This document shows, piece by piece, positions 57,887-64,000 of a stretch of DNA of 64,000 nt (positions within the stretch are counted from its first letter, which is position 1; each line of letters starts with the position of its first letter). Position numbers and translations under genes: made by a program. The notes beneath the pieces are model-generated. The model saw only the letters and a list, made by a program, of their open reading frames with translations, did no database searches and was not told the DNA's origin. The stretch comes from Balaenoptera acutorostrata (taxonomy: Eukaryota > Chordata > Mammalia > Artiodactyla > Balaenopteridae), in the NCBI RefSeq assembly GCF_949987535.1, contig NC_080067.1, forward strand, positions 62,306,405-62,370,404, in the 5' to 3' direction.

Positions 57887-60800
57887 GGAGGATGCTGTGG
57901 CAAAAGGAAACCTGCAGAGTCATCTCTACATGCGTATCGTATCCTCATCATATGCCCACATAATTGGGGTGCAGAAGGATGTGGTAGAACCCCCTATGGT
58001 CTTCTAAGAAGTGTTATGAATCAGAGATAATAGGATAAATTGGCTTCACCTTGAGAGAGGAGTCAGATTACTTCCTGCCAGTAAATCAAGGAAGAGTTAT
58101 CTTTCTTTAAGGAATTCCATAGGGATACTCTACCAACTCTGTTCCCTTGAAGTCTTAATTCTTAACAAAGGAATGAATCGAGCAAAAGTCTCCTGCCAGG
58201 ACACAGAGAGCAGGAATATTTCTTTGGTGGTTTCCAAAAAGGAAAATGTTAGTAGGGGACCGCATCAAATGATTGATTTGAAACGTTTTTTTTAAATACC
58301 TTGTCCTAGACTAAATAAGAATGAGGCAGTGTAAGGCAGTAAAAACACCTAACTTTCTCAGGTTTATGAATGAGGGCTCAGAGCAAGAGAAGTAATGAAC
58401 AGTCCAAAGAGGTAGTCTGGGCCTTTTTATGCCAGGAGGACTCTGGCACAAGGAAATATATTATCCTTTCCTTCAGAGAGTGACAGAGAATGATATTTTC
58501 CAACTGCCTATTGAATTTATTTCATTTTCTTAATGTAGTGTCTCTCAGTATATGGTTTCACATTTGTTTATGCTCATGTAGCCAACTGTGCATTTCTACA
58601 AAAAGGAATCCGAGCTCTGAAAAAGCAGCAACATTTTTCACCAAAATGTAAATTCCTGAACAGATCACTCTTCCCTGAAATATAAAATGTGAATAACAAT
58701 TTTTCTTTTAACATTTTGTAAAAGCCTTGTAATAGTTATCTCTCAAGCAGCTGAACAAAACTGGGTTCTGTTTACAGATCAAATCACTTTAATAAGCCGA
58801 GCAGAGCAGCAGAAATGTCAGTAATCGCTATCCTTTCATTTCCAGTCCTGTTTTGATGGGTTAAAAAAAAATAGTAAATCAAACTAGTCTCCAAAATCTC
58901 ATTAAATAAAATCAGTCAAATGTGGTAGCCAAAATGGTATTATGGAATCCATGTTTTCATTTTTATTAAAGTTTACATAAAGCTATTCAGAATCCAGGCT
59001 TACTGCTGTCTAAATTCTAAGTCATCCAAATGCTATTGTGCATTGAGTGTCCTTGCACACAAATGGACAGTCTAAAAGAGCCATATTCCCTGTGACAACT
59101 GGTCCTGTGAATTCTTAAATGAATGCAAATAAGAATTTATATTGATGTATCTGTGGCCCCAAACCCCTACTGTGTGGGTATCCTATGGATTTGTAGCAAT
59201 CAATTCACCAAGTAGACCAAAGTAAAGCATTACATTATTTCGCAGAGTTTTCTTCTTCTTGCTTACACTTTTTTTCTGCTATTATTTGATAGTGAGAGTT
59301 TTTCCTTCATTAATAGCTCACATTTAATTCTAATGCTCCTTGTAGTAAAGATTCTCTTGCCGCAAGCCTGTTAAAAGGAGTGGAGCGCACATCAGGCAAT
59401 GCTTGCTGCATTCCCCGTGAGCATCAAACAACTGTCATTCTGCTAAATGAGTTGTCATTAGCAGGCAGAGCCTTCTGGAGTCACGCAGAAAGAAATCTAA
59501 CTGAAGTAATGACTATTGCAGGAGCCCTGATAGAGTTTAGAGGCTTAGGGGTCCCCTTCCCCCATTCCCCTATCCAGTGCATGAAGCAGTCTTTCTAGAG
59601 TGGGGATATTTGGCTTGGGACTGGTGACCTAAAATTACCTCTGAAATCTGGCACAGTATGTCAACTCTAGCATGAATATTCTCTCCTCTCAGCCAGCATA
59701 ATTGGCAGGCATCTCATACACTGCCAAGCATGTACCAGAGTTGGGAATGATGAATACGTTAGGGTGACTTGCAAATATAAATTAGTAATGGTTTCCTTTA
59801 TTCAGTATAGAATTTCTGTGGGAAATTATGGCCTCAGCTTCCTTGGTCTTCCTTGATAGTTTTATTATGGGGATTTCAATACTTTTCCCCAATTCAGACC
59901 TTATCATACTAATGAATGTTCAACCCCCAGACACCTGTCACTGTCTCTCTGTCTTTCTTTCATATAAATAATACATCTTCATGTGCCCATATTCCATCTT
60001 CTCATGCCAAAATTTGTATTTTTGTGATTTATTGCTTTTCTATTGAACTCCTAAATTTGGACAAAATGAAAAGATAGTCATATTTGTGAAGTGACTGAAC
60101 TTTTCTAGAGACAAGAGGTTATTACTCATTGATTTAAAAAACACGAATTGGACCCCTCTGAGAGTAGTTGTTCCCCACTTGAAATCCCTCACTTGAAATC
60201 CCTTAGGGGCTCACAAAGCTATTAATGGAAATCTTCAAGTTACTTTAAATATTTCAAAAGTTAAAATAGTAATCATGTATTTGCCCATAATGAGACTGCA
60301 TGGGCTAACTAAAATGTCAAGTTTCTCTGCTTTGGCTGGAGTTATATCATTCCTTCGGCATTCCCAAAGTGATCTCAGCAATTTCATGATTCCTCCCCAT
60401 GGATACGTTACAGTTATAATATCTACTGTTATGCTATATATTATAACTAAAGATATATCTTTACATATTCTTAATAATTTTTGAATTCTTGATTATAGCT
60501 ATCTGCATAAATTTTCACACATCCCCCAATAAACTCTAAATTTCATTACGTAGCATAGTCAGAATAAGAACATTAACCTTGAATATAGATAAATTTGTGA
60601 AAAACCAAAGTTTGCAATCCCTCTACAAGAGTCATCAACTGGTTAATGAAGAGCAGAGAGCAGCAGCGCGGCCTGGAAATGAGGAGCTGGGCTGTCACCC
60701 AGGCTCCCCTTCCAGCCCCTGCATCAATTTCTCAACGTTCATCAACTTCAGAATATTCAATGCAAATATAAATCTGGGCAAAATGTCTCTATGCCATGTA

Positions 60801-61009
60801 CCTTTATGAATGTTTATCTCAGACTGGTGATAAGCTCTTACTGGCCTTCACTCTTTTTAAAAGAAAAGTGAGGAAGTGAATTATATTAAATAAATGTAAC
60901 TTGTTGAACAAAATCTTCCAGAGTATAAAATCCACTAATGAGGGATTAAGAATAATAAAAGTGGTCTTGGAAGGTGGAAAGTGTGAGATTCAGCATTCTA
61001 ATCTATTCC
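57887..61009. other. Long repeat-poor non-coding block
   Basis: Just over 3 kb in which I recognise no repeat family and no gene. The short frames at 59380-59598, 60275-60484 and 60579-60809 lack domains. Sequence complexity is higher than in flanking DNA, so this is a reasonable place to look for conserved non-coding elements. Confidence 0.4.
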
Positions 61010-61026
61010 TTAATGATCATTTTTAT
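61010..61026. repeat. Target-site duplication, left copy
   Basis: ttaatgatcatttttat matches 61340-61356 in 16 of 17 positions. Confidence 0.75.
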
Positions 61027-61339
61027 TTTTTATTTTAATTGAGATATAATTGGCATGTAACATTGTGTTAGTTTTAGGTGTACAACATAATGATTTCATA
61101 TATGTATATAATGCAAAATGATTACCACAATGACTTTAGTTAACATTAATCAGCTCACATAGTTACAACTAGTTTTCTTATGATGAGAACATTTAAGATC
61201 TACTCTCTTAACAACTTTCAAATATACAGTACAGTGTTGTTAACTATAGTCACCATGCTGTACATTACATCCCCAGGACTTATCTATCTTATAACTGGAA
61301 GTTTGTACATTTTGACCACCATGAAATGAATGAAGGTGG
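61027..61339 (-). mobile_element. L1 3' end, antisense
   Basis: 'aattgagatataattggc', 'gttttaggtgtacaac', 'gatctactctcttaac', 'caccatgctgtacatt' and 'ttgaccaccatgaaat' are the reverse complement of an old to middle-aged L1 3' UTR. The flanking near-identical 17 bp supports a single insertion. Confidence 0.85.
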
Positions 61340-61356
61340 TTAATGCTCATTTTTAT
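61340..61356. repeat. Target-site duplication, right copy
   Basis: ttaatgctcatttttat, partner of 61010-61026. Confidence 0.75.
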
Positions 61357-61539
61357 CTTTAATTTTTTTTCTTGATAAGATGGAAAAAATACAGAAAACT
61401 ACAGAAAGGAAGACAACAGCCTATATGTAAACCCTCCCTGGATGAGTAAAATTTATATTTTACTTAATATAAAGCTTAATTTATTTCATAAAAGAAACAA
61501 AGCTTTATAGTTAACATTGAAGCCTTCTTTGATCTCTTC

Positions 61540-61905
61540 CCCAATCCCAAGCTCCACCTTCCCTTCCCAAACTCAACTATTGTCATGAATTTATATCTTC
61601 CTAATCCATGTTTTAGTGTTTTTATTAAATATATTCACGTTTCCATAAATAGAATATATTATCGTTTTGTGTTAATTTTAAAATTTATATAAATGCTATC
61701 ATATTCTAAATATCACTTGGCACCTTGCTTTCTTTAAACTCAACATTGTATTTTAAATCATTTAGGTTTAGTTTCATTTTACTACTGATTAGTTTTCTAT
61801 TATATAACTATACCACAATTTATCTATCTTAATGTCCTTACTGATGGACATTAAGGTTATTTCCTACTTTTTGTGGTTACAAACAATACTGCTCTGAAAA
61901 TAGTT
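61540..61905 (-). repeat. Ancient L1 fragment, antisense
   Basis: 'tccataaatagaatatat', 'atgctatcatattctaa', 'actataccacaatttatc' and 'actgatggacattaagg' are antisense landmarks of old L1 ORF2 ends. Confidence 0.6.
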
Positions 61906-62269
61906 ACGTGTGTCTCCTGACACACGTATAGGAGGCAAGATTCTTTAAAAACACAACAAATTGAAAGTTTTCAAATGGTTCTAGGGTAAGGTCTACAAGG
62001 TCTGGATGATAAAGAGAGCTCAGTCAAGCAAGCATGGGAGAGGAACAACAGGATCTCTTTTGGTAACAGAACACCTTGTTGATGAGGAGGTTAATATGTT
62101 TTAAATGGTATCTTTACAAAATATATTTAAACAGAGCTAAGAAAATATTACATTTAATTTTTGATTGCAGAATAACACTACTTTACTTGAGATAAAATTC
62201 TTCAAAACAGGTAAAGTGATTGCAGACATATTCAGTTACCGACAAGACAGTGTTCTCACCCCTGCATCC

Positions 62270-62520
62270 TCCCTTCTGGATCTGGTCTGAGCTCTGAATC
62301 TTTAACATCAACTCTCCAGCATGGTCCCTCCACTCTAGCCAAACCTCCCCACTTACCACACTCTAAACAAAACTTCTATTTTTCCTCTTCCATGCCTTTG
62401 CTCCTGCTGTGCCCGGCCTGGAAAGCCCCTGCTCTGGTTTATGGTATTCTTTCTCTCCTCTCCATTCCTATAATACTTAGTGTGAGCATCTCACTCATAC
62501 TTAATCACTGGCATCCTTGT
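62270..62520 (+). repeat. L2 LINE relic
   Basis: 'catggtccctccactctag', 'tccatgcctttgctcctgc' and 'cccggcctggaaagccc' match the sense order of the L2 3' region. Confidence 0.65.
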
Positions 62521-62724
62521 TGCAAGTGACATATGTTTTGACATAATGCAAATCAGGTCTTTAAGATCTCAGCCAAGCAATTTTCAGATTCTGCTGCCTT
62601 CAAGTTCCAAGTTTTGTATAACAATGATACATTTATCCTAGTCTTTTTTCTCAGAGGTGGAACTTTTCTTTCAAGGTTTAGTGAGTCATAACAATAGTAC
62701 CCATGTTAATGAGACTATTATAAT

Positions 62725-62935
62725 AAAAATAACCAGCACTTGTGAACAGTTTACTATGGATCTGGGTCTGTGCTAAACATCTGATCTGTACTATCTCATT
62801 AATCCTTAAATGGCTCTGAAGAAATGAAAGGCACAGAGAGATTAGGTGACTTGTTTTAGGTCACACAGCTGGTAGGCTTCAAACACAGTTGAGTCAGTCT
62901 TCAAACCCAGGTCTGTCTCATTCCACAGCCTGATA
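62725..62935 (-). repeat. MIR SINE, antisense
   Basis: 'ctgtgctaaacatctgat', 'ggcacagagagattagg', 'ttaggtcacacagctgg' and 'caaacccaggtctgtc' are well preserved antisense MIR segments. Confidence 0.82.
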
Positions 62936-63284
62936 ACATTAAATTGCCTTCCATGTTAATAACTAGAGAAATATGTTCCTTTCGTCTACAGGAAGCTAAT
63001 AAAAACCACGATATCCATGGAAGTAGGGAAGAGTATAAAGAGTGTTGAATCTGGACCCACTTCACCTTGAGTTCAAGCTCTACCTCTATTTTTTACTAGC
63101 AGCAAGGAAAGTTAGTACTTACAGTCCTAATTTCTTTAAGATAGAATGTCCCCTGAGATCCTTGTCTGTTGATACACAAATGATACTCAGTCTTTGTAGA
63201 TTTTCTTATTCTGTACTGTCATAGCATTTGGCGTATGTCTCTGCTTCAGCAGCTACACTGTTATTCTTTTATGTATTTTTTCAT

Positions 63285-63412
63285 AATATCCATTTATCAG
63301 CACTTACTTGATATGCCATGCCCTATTCCAGATTCAGGAACACAGGGGTAAAATTCACACAATAGCCCTGCTCTCATAGAACTTAGATTCCAACAGAGAG
63401 AGAGAGAGACAG
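63285..63412 (-). repeat. L2-like 3' end, antisense (family uncertain)
   Basis: 'atttatcagcacttacttg', 'gccctattccagattcagg' and 'gctctcatagaacttagat', followed by an AG run at 63395-63410. Confidence 0.5.
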
Positions 63413-63799
63413 AGATAATAAAATATAAATAGATAAAATAAATACCTTTATAAAAATATAAAGCTAGATAAATTCTATACAAAGAGCTAAAATTGGGTGA
63501 TAGAGAGCAACTGGGTATATTTTAGACTGGGGAATAAAGAAAGACTTCTGTGAGAGACTGAAATGTAAGCTACTAAATGAATCACAAGAAGGACTCCAGC
63601 CTTGCAAATATTGGGAGAAAGGAAGCCTCAAGCAGAGGAAAAAGCTAGTACAAAGAACCCAGGTTCCTTCCCTACTAGACCATGAGTTCCACCCAGAACC
63701 GCTTTTATGTGTTTCTGATTGTTTCCCTATAGTGTATTTTAACATGTTACTCTATTCCTTCTGTATTAATGAGCCATTGCTGCAATAATGCTGTGTACA

Positions 63800-63985
63800 A
63801 TAAATCATATAATTTCTCTGCTTAAAATCTTTCAGTGACATCTTACTGGATACAGAATAATATCCAAAACTCTAAAGTGAAAGCTTCACGAAGATAAGAA
63901 TCACATTCGTCCGGTTTGCCATGTCTCCAGTATCTGACATGAAATGGATGCTTGTACTCATAGCATAACAATAAATGAACATGTG
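63800..63985 (+). repeat. L2 LINE 3' end
   Basis: 'tcagtgacatcttactgg', 'gaagcttcacgaagata', 'atgtctccagtatctgac' and 'aacaataaatgaacatg' follow the L2 3' terminus in sense orientation, reaching almost to the window edge. Confidence 0.7.
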
Positions 63986-64000
63986 AAAGAACCTGGGCTC

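Overview
This window is mammalian nuclear DNA, most likely from a cetacean (whale or dolphin). The main evidence is a set of young tRNA-derived SINEs of the CHR type, with heads like 'ggcttccctggtggcgcag' and tails like 'cgaagacccaac' plus a poly-A or TAAA run. There are also several L1 subfamilies with cetartiodactyl-type 3' ends. I found no BovB or Bov-A2 repeats, which would be expected in 64 kb of ruminant DNA. I recognise no host protein-coding exon, no structural RNA gene and no CRISPR-like or prokaryotic feature. The window reads as a gene-poor, AT-rich intergenic or deep intronic stretch whose structure comes from retrotransposons.

Layout. 1-2700: the 5' part of an L1 on the minus strand, with an open ORF1 N-terminal half (454 down to the window edge) and a 2.2 kb CpG-rich 5' UTR containing two tandem ~365 bp units. 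A 140 bp GC-rich tract lies just upstream of it. 2.85-7.7 kb: mostly unique DNA with a MIR. 7782-8080: a SINE with a perfect 16 bp target duplication. 8.2-8.75 kb: an L2-like fragment. 8985-15234: a nearly complete but dead L1 on the minus strand, flanked by a 14 bp duplication, split by a SINE at 11196-11499, with frameshifts in both ORFs and altered endonuclease active-site positions. 15.25-38.9 kb: mainly unique sequence with MIR and L2 relics, a twin-primed (5'-inverted) L1 at 22544-22990 and a short L1 3' end at 34997-35203. 38945-42050: an older plus-strand L1 head (a 5' UTR with three diverged ~235-300 bp repeats, then a decayed ORF1) abutting an antisense L1 ORF2 segment. 43.4-43.6 kb: an MLT1-type LTR relic. 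48.1-48.7 kb: two SINEs sharing one target site. 49.6-50.9 kb: old L1 sequence holding a 210 bp Tigger2-like element. 51.3-52.27 kb: two SINEs in opposite orientation. 53.99-64 kb: more L1 3' ends (54.7, 57.4, 57.5, 61.0 kb), L2 and MIR relics, and a long repeat-poor block at 57.9-61.0 kb.

How it fits together. No genes cooperate here. The L1 ORFs encode, or once encoded, the machinery (ORF1p RNA chaperone; ORF2p endonuclease and reverse transcriptase) that mobilised both the L1 copies and the CHR SINEs, and the many target-site duplications record this. Unexplained stretches are listed as such. A few short motif clusters and hairpins are reported as hypotheses only.
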